Made by a program: the position numbers and the translations under genes. Below, piece by piece: positions 1 to 6,486 of a stretch of DNA of 6,486 bases (position 1 is the first letter of the stretch; every line of letters starts with the position of its first letter). The DNA is from Myxococcales bacterium (GTDB lineage: Bacteria > Myxococcota > Polyangia > Fen-1088). The notes below the pieces were generated by a model. The model searched no databases, had not been told where the DNA came from, and was given only the letters and a program-made list of their open reading frames with translations. The DNA lies in assembly GCA_003155465.1 (NCBI GenBank), contig PMCR01000433.1, forward strand, positions 1-6,486. Direction: 5' to 3'.

Positions 1-2361
1 CGCAACGTGGACCAAGAGGCACGCCGCCAGGCCAAACCCATCACGCCCGTGGAGCTGGGTGGCGACGAGATCTACCAGATCCTCAAGAAGCGCCTTTTTG
101 CGCGCCTGCCCGGCGAGAAGGACATCGAGGCGGTCGCCCAAGAGTTCGCCAAGGCCATCAGGGAAGCCGAGAAGTCCAAGACCATCGCCAAGAGCACCGA
201 GCAACTTGTCGAGGAAATCCGCGGCTCGTACCCGTTCCACCCGGGAATCAAGGACATCATCGCGCTCTTCCGCAACAACGAGAGCTACCGGCAGACCCGT
301 GGGCTGATGCAGTTTGTCTCCCGGCTGATCCGCTCCGTCTGGCGCCGCAAGGACAACGATGTTTACCTGCTCGGTCTGCAACACTTGGACTTGAACGACA
401 GCGAAGTTCGTGATGAGGTTCTGCGCATCAACGATCTGCGGGGCGCCATCGCCACCGATGTGGCCGCAGGCGGCGCGGCCCACGCCGAGACCATCAACCA
501 CGAGATGGACACCGACGCGGGCTCGCAGGTGGCCACCCTGCTGCTCGCTTCCTCACTCTCCACGGCGGTCGATGCCGTCAAGGGCATGAGCCGCCAGCGC
601 CTGCTCGAACACCTCATCGCCCCGCACCGGACCGCGGAGGAGTTCTCCGACGCCTTCGGCCATCTTGTGCGCGAGGCCTGGTATTTGCATCACGACCAGA
701 GTGACGCGTACTACTTCTCGAACACCGAGAACCTGACCAAGCGCCTCGCTACCGAGGCAGAACGCGCCCCACAAAACAAGGTCGATCAGGAGATGCGCCG
801 CCGGATCGAGACGATTTTCGAGCCCAAGCGCAAAAACGCCTACCAGGCACTGAAGGCGCTCCCGGTCATCGACGAGGTCGACCTCAAGGGCTCACGCGTG
901 CTCCTCGTGCTCAGCCCGGACACCCGAAACCCGCCCGTGGAGGCTCAGCGCTTCTTCGACTCTGTGACCGAGAAGAACAACCTATGCGTGCTCACCGGCG
1001 ATGGCTCGGACATTAGCAGCCTGGAAGACAAGACCCGCATCCTGTACGCGATCGCCAAGCTGAAAGCCGAGCTTCTGGAATCCGACCCCAAGCAGAACGA
1101 CCTGGACGACAAGAACGAGATTGCCGAGCAGGACTTCAATTCCACCGTCACGGCGACGTTCAACCGGATTTACTACCCCACGAAGTCAGGACTTCAGCCC
1201 GCCAAGCTGGCTATGACCTTTACCGAGAACCATTTCGACGGTGAGCAGCAGATCGAAGATGCCCTGGCGTCCACCGGTGTGAGCAAGTTGGTGATCGATC
1301 TGGAAAAGGAGGGCCTCGTCCAGATCAAGAAGGCCGAGGAGATGCTTTGGCCGACCGGCCAAAAAGCCGTCCCGTGGCGCGACATCAAGGCGCGGGCGAT
1401 CTCACATCCGCGTTGGACCTGGCTGCCCCAGAATGGTCTCGACCAGCTCAAGAAACTGGCCGAGCAGCAAGGGCTCTGGCGTGACCGCGGTGACGGCTAC
1501 GAGGAGCGGGGGCCGTTCGAGGCGCCCAAAACTTCCGTCCGCATCACGCCGCTTTCCCGGAATGACGAGACGGGAGAGGCCGTTCTCGAGGTCACGCCCG
1601 TCAACGCCGGCCAATCCGGACAGGTCCACTACGCAACTAAACCCGAGGTCACGCCGAAAAGTGATCGAATGATGGAGACCAAGCACAAGACCGCAGAGGT
1701 CCGGCTGTGGTTTCGCGCCTTCGATCCCACGAAGGAACGAGAACCTGGCGACCCCGTGCCCTGGAGCAATGATCTGACGATCACGCACCAGGTTCGCGGC
1801 AAGGGCAGCAAGCGCCAGGTCGAGCTCAAGGTCGTACCTCGCGGCCGGTTGCGCTACACCCTGACCGGGGCGAACCCAGCGGAAGGCAAGGTCTACACCG
1901 CTCCTTTCGACATCGACGGGAAGGAAGTCACGGTCTACTGCCACGCCGAGGCCGACGGAGTGACCGCAGTTCGCCAGTTCATCGTTCCGCCTGTCGGGGA
2001 CAATGAAGTCCGCGTCGACCCGGCAAAGGCCGCAGTGCTGCGCAAGCGGATTGAGGCCGAGGGCACACGGGACGCTTTCCAGCTCATCGACCAGTGCAAG
2101 AATGGGCGCGCCAGGTTGCGGGGCGCGCTGGTCGAGGTTGGATCAGGAGAGAAGGTCGCCACAGTCCGCTTCGGGAACGGCGCGTCTGTGACGTCGGAGG
2201 CTCTCTCAGCCGTCGTCAAGGCCTTGCGTGAAGCCATTGGCGACGAGATGGCGGAGGTTCTGGTGACGGCAAGTGCAGCCGAGTTCACGAGCGGCCACGA
2301 TCTGAGCGAGTTCGCCAGGGAGCGCTCGATCACCCTGGAACCCAACGAGGTGGAGCAGTGA
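1..2361 (+). CDS. DUF499-family anti-phage ATPase, C-terminal part (5' end outside window)
   Basis: This is the large ATPase of a methylation-linked defence operon. The reading frame is open from the first base (codons CGC AAC precede the first GTG at 7), and family members usually run to about 1000 residues or more. The true start and the Walker A region are therefore probably upstream, and 786 codons are visible. Counting from nt 1, recognisable DUF499 blocks are the PVELGGDEIYQILKKRLF segment near residues 17-34, YPFHP at 77-81, and QTRG at 98-101, whose Arg may be a sensor or finger residue (inference). A hydrophobic strand VLLVLSP follows at 300-306, then NNLCVLTG near 326-333, and a helical, possibly winged-helix part near 395-440. 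Residues about 590-660 resemble a chitobiase/hexosaminidase C-terminal-like beta-sandwich (Y619TLTG, then VYTAPF ending at 636). No signal peptide or membrane segment is visible in this part. Family membership is by recognition of these blocks; the substrate is unknown, and motor or signalling roles are inferred. Confidence 0.88.
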   Translation, partial: RNVDQEARRQAKPITPVELGGDEIYQILKKRLFARLPGEKDIEAVAQEFAKAIREAEKSKTIAKSTEQLVEEIRGSYPFHPGIKDIIALFRNNESYRQTRGLMQFVSRLIRSVWRRKDNDVYLLGLQHLDLNDSEVRDEVLRINDLRGAIATDVAAGGAAHAETINHEMDTDAGSQVATLLLASSLSTAVDAVKGMSRQRLLEHLIAPHRTAEEFSDAFGHLVREAWYLHHDQSDAYYFSNTENLTKRLATEAERAPQNKVDQEMRRRIETIFEPKRKNAYQALKALPVIDEVDLKGSRVLLVLSPDTRNPPVEAQRFFDSVTEKNNLCVLTGDGSDISSLEDKTRILYAIAKLKAELLESDPKQNDLDDKNEIAEQDFNSTVTATFNRIYYPTKSGLQPAKLAMTFTENHFDGEQQIEDALASTGVSKLVIDLEKEGLVQIKKAEEMLWPTGQKAVPWRDIKARAISHPRWTWLPQNGLDQLKKLAEQQGLWRDRGDGYEERGPFEAPKTSVRITPLSRNDETGEAVLEVTPVNAGQSGQVHYATKPEVTPKSDRMMETKHKTAEVRLWFRAFDPTKEREPGDPVPWSNDLTITHQVRGKGSKRQVELKVVPRGRLRYTLTGANPAEGKVYTAPFDIDGKEVTVYCHAEADGVTAVRQFIVPPVGDNEVRVDPAKAAVLRKRIEAEGTRDAFQLIDQCKNGRARLRGALVEVGSGEKVATVRFGNGASVTSEALSAVVKALREAIGDEMAEVLVTASAAEFTSGHDLSEFARERSITLEPNEVEQ
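2347..2355 (+). promoter_or_regulatory. Shine-Dalgarno for the DUF3780 gene
   Basis: The purine-rich stretch GAGGTGGAG lies inside the last codons of the ATPase gene, with its GAGG part 7 nt before the GTG at 2358. It supports this GTG over the in-frame ATGs at 2403 and 2421. The latter would remove the GFGVP segment that I recall as conserved at the N-terminus of DUF3780 proteins. Confidence 0.65.
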
Positions 2362-2966
2362 AGAAGGAACCCCGGCCCACGGTCGGGTTCGGCGTGCCGG
2401 ACATGACTGACCCTCACCACATGGTGGTGACCATCCCGCGCGGCCGTGACGAGGTGATCCTGGTCGCCGAGCACTTCGGCGTACGCGCGAACGCCGAGGG
2501 CATGCCGGACGTGGTTGAGAGGGTTGAGCTATCCCGCGGGCGCTGGGCCGCGATTGCAGAGTCTCTGCGGCGGGCGTTCAACGAGCGGCTAAAAGACAAG
2601 GGCATCACCACCAGCAAGTGGAGCACCGGCGAGAACAAGGTCGAACGGCTGCTCGGCAAGGAGCTTTGCGTCCTGGCCTGGGCGGTGGAGAAGGCACCCG
2701 AAGATCTGATCCCCGTGGCAGTCACCAACTGGCTCGGTCTTCGCCCGGAAGAGCGATGGTGGCTATTCACCATGACGGCCGCCGCGACCGGCGGAATCGA
2801 CGACGGAGACGTGGGTTGGCGCAAGGCTTTACGCTTCGCCCTGACCGAGAACCCGACGTCCGCCGAGTCCCAGACCATCCCGAAGAAGCCTGTCCGTCGC
2901 TTCCGCCGGGACGACAGCTCCCTGTCGCTCTTCGAACGTCTCGGGGAGAAGCGTGGGGGCGTCTAG
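2358..2966 (+). CDS. Anti-phage-associated DUF3780 protein
   Basis: This is a 202-residue soluble protein of unknown biochemical function that is found with DUF499 and DUF1156 genes in defence islands. The family is recognised from GFGVP near residue 10, DPHH at 18-21, a FNERLKDKGITTSKWSTGENK segment in the middle, LGKELCVLAWA from residue 99, PEERWWLFTMTAAATGG around 131-145 and GWRKALRFALTENP from residue 153. There are no catalytic motifs I can name, no signal peptide and no membrane helices. The Arg-rich tail (residues about 176-202) could be disordered or touch nucleic acid, which is a guess. The GTG start overlaps the ATPase stop as GTGA and has a good upstream ribosome site, so translation is probably coupled to the ATPase. 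The methylase gene begins 3 nt after the TAG stop. It is likely a structural or adaptor subunit of the complex, an inference from the invariable neighbours. Confidence 0.87.
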   Translation: MKKEPRPTVGFGVPDMTDPHHMVVTIPRGRDEVILVAEHFGVRANAEGMPDVVERVELSRGRWAAIAESLRRAFNERLKDKGITTSKWSTGENKVERLLGKELCVLAWAVEKAPEDLIPVAVTNWLGLRPEERWWLFTMTAAATGGIDDGDVGWRKALRFALTENPTSAESQTIPKKPVRRFRRDDSSLSLFERLGEKRGGV

Positions 2967-2969
2967 GCG

Positions 2970-5918
2970 ATGTCAAAGATCGTCCCGCTGGCCTGGAAAG
3001 ACAGGCCGTCGCTGATCGAGGTGGCCTTTCCGGCCCAAAAGATCTCTATCGAGTCACAGTGCGAACGGAAGGCCAATGCTGGCCAGACCCTGACCGCGCT
3101 CGGTAGCTACTGGAAGGGCCGGAAGCCGCTCGTTCTCGCGCGGGCGTGCGTGCTCGGCAGCCTGCTCCCCGCAACCGACGATCCCGAGACGGATCTGGAG
3201 ATCTTCGAGCTGCTCATGGCGATCGACGACGATGCCTTTCAGCGCCGGGCCAAGAAGCTGTCGGCAGAGGACATCGCCGCCTGGGGTGGGACGTTGAAGG
3301 AACAGCTACTCGATCCCGATGGCAGCCTCAAGAAGCTGCCCACCCAGGAAAGGCAGCGCCTGTTCGGTCAGGTGCTCGCACGTATGCCCTACAGCGCACG
3401 CCTGGACCGCCGCAGCCTGCGGCCAGAGGAACTGCCTGATAGCGCCTACGAAGGCATTTGGGATCGCGTGAACGCCCACCTGGGAACCTCTTCCCATTCC
3501 CATGCCGAGTTGGTGAAACAGCTCGGAATCTTGCGCTTCGGACATCGGCCTCGGGTGGCAGACACCTTTTGCGGCGGCGGCTCCATCCCGTTCGAGGCCG
3601 CGCGACTCGGATGTGACGTCCGGGCTAGCGATCTGAATCCCATAGCCTGCATGCTGACCTGGGGCGCCTTCCACATCGTTGGTGCCAACGAGAAGACCCG
3701 GGCCGCTATCGCCAAGGCACAGGAAGACATCGCCAGCGCCGTGGACGCGGAAATCACCCGCCTTGGCATCGAGCACGATGGCGATGGCAACCGAGCCAAG
3801 GCGTATCTCTACTGCCTGGAGGCGCGATGCCCTGAAACCGGTTGGATGGTGCCGCTCGCTCAGTCGTGGCTTGTCAGCGAAACTCGTCGCTGCGTGGCGG
3901 CCTTGAAACCCGACCCAAGGCACAAGCGTTTCGAGATCCACATCAAGGAGAGCGCGACGGATGAGGAGATCGCGTGTGCTCGAATGGGCACGATGCGCGA
4001 CGGCCAGATGGTCTACTCCCTTGATGGCCAGCAGCACGTGACACCCATCCGGACCCTTCGCGGGGATCGGCGTGTGGGCGACGACACGGTGAACGATCTT
4101 CGCCGTTGGGAGAAGTCGGATTTCAAGCCGCGGCCGACTGATGTCTTTCAGGAGCGGCTCTTCTGTGTTCAATGGGCGCGTCGGGGTAACTCGCGGGACA
4201 CGTTCTTCCGCGAGGTTGGACCAGACGATCTTGCCCGCGAGGCGAAGGTTGAGGCAATCGTGGCCGAGAACTTGGCGAGCTGGCAGGAACTTGGCCTCGT
4301 GCCAGACATGCCAATCGAGCCGGGCGAGAAGACGGACGAACCGATCCGAACCCGTGGCTGGACCCATTGGCATCACCTGTTCACACCGCGGAATCTGCTC
4401 TGCAATGCGCTCTACAGGGACCAGTGCTTCCACGTCGACGATCCGACGGTACAGGGAGCCTTGGCGTTCACCCTCAATAGCCTCGCCGACTGCTCGGCCA
4501 GATTGTCGCGTTGGGAAATCGGGGCTGTACGGCAGAAGCCTGGCGGTGGGGCGCCTGGTGACGCAGTCAAGCGCGTCTTCTACAACATGGCGCTGAACAC
4601 GCTCTACGTGTACGGCACGCGTTCTTTCCGGCACCTGCACGAATCGCTCGCGTCGAACGAGTACGCGATGGCTTCGTTGCCAGTGGGTACCGACCGCACG
4701 GTGGAAGCGGAGCCCGCCTCAGATCCCGCCGGAAGCTGGGATGTCTTCGTTACAGATCCACCCTACGCGGATGCGGTCCGCTACGAGGAGATCACAGAGT
4801 TCTTCATCGCCTGGCTACGAAAGAAGCCACCCGCGCCATTTCGTGAATGGGTCTGGGACAGCCGCCGCGCGCTATCCATCAAAGGCGACGGCGAGGACTT
4901 CCGCCGCGAGATGGTCAAAGCCTACTCGGCTATGACCGCGCACATGCCGGACAACGGCCTGCAGGTCGTCATGTTCACACACCAGGATGCTGGCGTCTGG
5001 GCTGACATGGCCGGGATCCTCTGGGGCGCAGGGCTGCAGGTGAAGGCGGCCTGGTACATCGCCACCGAGACCACTTCCGAGCTGAAGAAGGGTGGCTACG
5101 TCCAGGGCACGGTCCTGCTCATCCTGCGCAAACGCGCCGGGAACGAGAGCATCTACAAAGACGAACTGGTGCTGGAGATCAAGAGCGAGGTCGCCAAGCA
5201 GATCGAGACGATGGTCGGGTTGAATCAGCGTACTCGATCACACGGCCGATCCGAGAACCTCTTCGAGGACTCTGACCTGCAGATGGCAGGATATGCGGCT
5301 GCATTGCGCGTTCTGACCAGCTACACCCAGATCGAGGGCGTGGACATGACCCGCGAGGCCCTACGGCCCAGGACCAAGGACGGCGCGACATCGCTGGTCG
5401 ATGAGATGATTGAGTTCGCCGTGCAGGTGGCGAATGAGCATCTGGTCCCCGATGGCTTGCAGCCCAAGCTCTGGGAACGCTTGGCCGGCAGCGAGCGCTT
5501 CTACCTGCGCATGCTGGAGATCGAGGCCGAGGGCGCGAAGAAGCTCGACAACTACCAGAACTTCGCCAAGGCGTTCCGGTTGGCATCCTGGCAGCCTCTG
5601 ATGGCCTCGGTGAAGCCCAACGACGCTCGGCTGAAGTCCGCCGCCGAGCTGAAGCGGGCCGAGTTCGGTGGATCGGAGTTCGGCAGCTCACTACTGCGGG
5701 CGGCGCTTTACGCGCTCTGCGAGCTGCAAGCCGAGGTGGAACCCGACGAGGTGATGAGCCATCTGCGCGACAACGTGGCCGGCTACTACACCCGGCGCGA
5801 AGAGATCATCGCCGTGTCGCTGTACCTGGCGGCCAAGCTGGAACGGCGTCGCCCCGAGGAGGCCTCCGCCGCCCGGGTGCTACACGGCCTGGTCCGCAAC
5901 GAGAAGCTGGGCGCATGA
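2970..5918 (+). CDS. DUF1156-family DNA adenine methyltransferase (anti-phage)
   Basis: This is a 982-residue AdoMet-dependent DNA methylase, expected to modify the amino group of a base, most likely N6 of adenine, and so mark host DNA as self. The N-terminal DUF1156 signature is clear: RPSLIEVAFPAQKISIES followed by a GQTLTALGSYWKGRKPL block, residues about 12-54. The AdoMet-binding motif I is DTFCGGGSIPFEAARLG (F200, G202-G204), with the acidic motif II residue at D221 in SDLNP. The catalytic motif IV is D596-P-P-Y599, about 390 residues later; this I-insert-IV order resembles alpha-type amino-methylases with the target-recognition region between. A CLEARCPETG element (C282, C287) sits at the start of the insert. 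After about residue 760 comes a mostly helical tail ending in a YYTRREEIIAVSLYLAAKLERR segment. The ATG lies 3 nt after the DUF3780 stop; a weak G-rich site is at 2955-2959. The target sequence cannot be read from this, and N4-cytosine methylation is not excluded. Confidence 0.92.
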   Translation: MSKIVPLAWKDRPSLIEVAFPAQKISIESQCERKANAGQTLTALGSYWKGRKPLVLARACVLGSLLPATDDPETDLEIFELLMAIDDDAFQRRAKKLSAEDIAAWGGTLKEQLLDPDGSLKKLPTQERQRLFGQVLARMPYSARLDRRSLRPEELPDSAYEGIWDRVNAHLGTSSHSHAELVKQLGILRFGHRPRVADTFCGGGSIPFEAARLGCDVRASDLNPIACMLTWGAFHIVGANEKTRAAIAKAQEDIASAVDAEITRLGIEHDGDGNRAKAYLYCLEARCPETGWMVPLAQSWLVSETRRCVAALKPDPRHKRFEIHIKESATDEEIACARMGTMRDGQMVYSLDGQQHVTPIRTLRGDRRVGDDTVNDLRRWEKSDFKPRPTDVFQERLFCVQWARRGNSRDTFFREVGPDDLAREAKVEAIVAENLASWQELGLVPDMPIEPGEKTDEPIRTRGWTHWHHLFTPRNLLCNALYRDQCFHVDDPTVQGALAFTLNSLADCSARLSRWEIGAVRQKPGGGAPGDAVKRVFYNMALNTLYVYGTRSFRHLHESLASNEYAMASLPVGTDRTVEAEPASDPAGSWDVFVTDPPYADAVRYEEITEFFIAWLRKKPPAPFREWVWDSRRALSIKGDGEDFRREMVKAYSAMTAHMPDNGLQVVMFTHQDAGVWADMAGILWGAGLQVKAAWYIATETTSELKKGGYVQGTVLLILRKRAGNESIYKDELVLEIKSEVAKQIETMVGLNQRTRSHGRSENLFEDSDLQMAGYAAALRVLTSYTQIEGVDMTREALRPRTKDGATSLVDEMIEFAVQVANEHLVPDGLQPKLWERLAGSERFYLRMLEIEAEGAKKLDNYQNFAKAFRLASWQPLMASVKPNDARLKSAAELKRAEFGGSEFGSSLLRAALYALCELQAEVEPDEVMSHLRDNVAGYYTRREEIIAVSLYLAAKLERRRPEEASAARVLHGLVRNEKLGA

Positions 5919-6486
5919 TCAACCGCTTTTCCTCCCGCTCCCGCCCGCTGGATCAGGCGTTCCTGCGCCAGCGTCTGCGCGGGGCGCGCCGCTATCGCCG
6001 CATCGCCGGGTACTTCCGCAGTTCGCTACTGGAGCTGGCGCACGAGGAGGTGGACACCGTCCAGCGAGTGGAGATCGTGTGCAACAGCGACCTCGACCCC
6101 AAGGATCTCCGGGTGGCCCAGCTTCGAGATCTGTCCCTGCGCGACAAGTGGAATGAGACACCGCCCGAGGCCGATGCCATCTTCGGCCGCGAGCGCTATC
6201 GGCGGCTGTACGAGCTGCTGGCGCGGGGAACACTGGAAGTGCGGGTGGTGGGCAGAAACGCGCTCTTCCTTCACGGCAAGGCCGGCGTGATTGAAGCCGC
6301 CGACGGCAGCCGCACCGCCTTCATGGGCAGCGTGAACGAGACCCGGGAGGCGTGGGCCGAAAACTACGAGCTGCTCTGGGAGGACGACAGCCCCGAGGCT
6401 GCAGAATGGGTCGAGGCGGAATTCCAGTACCTGTGGGACCAGGCGATCCCGCTGCCCAATGTGATTCTGGAGGAAATCGAGCGGTC
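5915..6486 (+). CDS. PLD-like (HKD) anti-phage protein, N-terminal part, probably continuing into a helicase (3' end outside window)
   Basis: The frame opens at an ATG overlapping the methylase stop as ATGA, with a weak GAGAAG site at 5901-5906, and stays open to the window end: 190 full codons plus two bases. The visible part is a phospholipase D-superfamily domain. It starts MINRFSSRSRPLDQAFL, then has a RRYRRIAGYFRSSLLELA strand-helix unit and a VEIVCNSDLDPKDL strand. The HKD half-site follows as H120-G-K122 with GSVNE at 138-142, then a ENYELLW strand. PLD enzymes of this type use the His as nucleophile on phosphodiesters and need two half-sites, so either dimerisation or a second motif further on is expected. 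In this gene neighbourhood the PLD domain is typically followed by a superfamily 2 helicase of the SNF2/DEAD type; that part lies beyond the window and is inferred. Likely role: nuclease or DNA-remodelling effector against unmodified DNA. Confidence 0.85.
   Translation, partial: MINRFSSRSRPLDQAFLRQRLRGARRYRRIAGYFRSSLLELAHEEVDTVQRVEIVCNSDLDPKDLRVAQLRDLSLRDKWNETPPEADAIFGRERYRRLYELLARGTLEVRVVGRNALFLHGKAGVIEAADGSRTAFMGSVNETREAWAENYELLWEDDSPEAAEWVEAEFQYLWDQAIPLPNVILEEIER

Noticed and set aside
1346..1363. Perfect inverted repeat TTTGGCC-GACC-GGCCAAA inside the ATPase gene
   Set aside because: It resembles a terminator stem but lies mid-gene, has no following T tract on the + strand, and a single such repeat is expected by chance in a GC-rich gene of this size.
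1402..1944. 180-codon minus-strand frame opposite the ATPase C-terminal part
   Set aside because: Low-complexity antisense product with no family resemblance, opposite a frame showing clear domain conservation.
2403..2423. In-frame ATG codons at 2403 and 2421 as alternative DUF3780 starts
   Set aside because: Neither has as good an upstream ribosome site as GTG 2358, and the later one would delete the GFGVP and DPHH segments typical of the family.
2414..2430. Perfect 7-bp inverted repeat TCACCAC-ATG-GTGGTGA just after the DUF3780 start
   Set aside because: The loop of 3 nt and short stem could form a small hairpin in the mRNA, but it falls within the conserved-looking DPHHMVV codons and is most simply a by-product of His-His-Met-Val-Val coding.
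3306..4640. Long open frame of 444 codons on the minus strand within the methylase gene
   Set aside because: It lies wholly opposite a clearly conserved methylase, is typical of GC-rich antisense frames, has no recognisable domain and no plausible promoter or ribosome site of its own.
5919..6274. Three overlapping minus-strand frames at the right end
   Set aside because: They are shadows of the PLD-domain gene, whose + strand frame starts at 5915 and runs off the window end; the HKD motif shows the + strand is the coding one.

Overview
The window is a stretch of one gene cluster, all on the + strand. It comes from a GC-rich bacterium: third codon positions are mostly G or C, and GTG is used as a start. 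A proteobacterium would fit, but the sequence does not fix the taxon. There are no RNA genes, insertion sequences, CRISPR repeats or intergenic regions of any size. Both ends cut through genes.

Layout: (1) nt 1-2361, the C-terminal 786 codons of a DUF499-type ATPase; its N-terminus and P-loop lie upstream of the window. (2) nt 2358-2966, a complete DUF3780 protein of 202 aa. (3) nt 2970-5918, a complete DUF1156-type DNA adenine methylase of 982 aa with FCGGG and DPPY motifs. (4) nt 5915-6486 and beyond, the N-terminal 190 codons of a phospholipase D-like (HKD) protein, which in this gene context usually continues into a superfamily 2 helicase. The junctions are GTGA (4-nt overlap), a 3-nt gap, and ATGA (4-nt overlap), so the genes are almost certainly one translationally coupled operon.

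This gene set (DUF499 ATPase, DUF3780, DUF1156 methylase, PLD/helicase) is a recurrent combination in bacterial and archaeal defence islands and is carried in public annotation as 'anti-phage-associated' families. It is analogous in parts list to DISARM and to helicase-methylase-ATPase systems. The likely logic, which is inference, is as follows. The methylase marks host DNA. The PLD-helicase, with the ATPase, attacks or blocks unmarked incoming DNA. DUF3780 is an accessory protein of unknown role. The system is therefore recognisable rather than new, but its biochemistry is poorly described. The open points are a chitobiase-C-terminal-like beta-sandwich at the end of the ATPase, the roughly 390-residue insertion between the methylase motifs, and the function of DUF3780.
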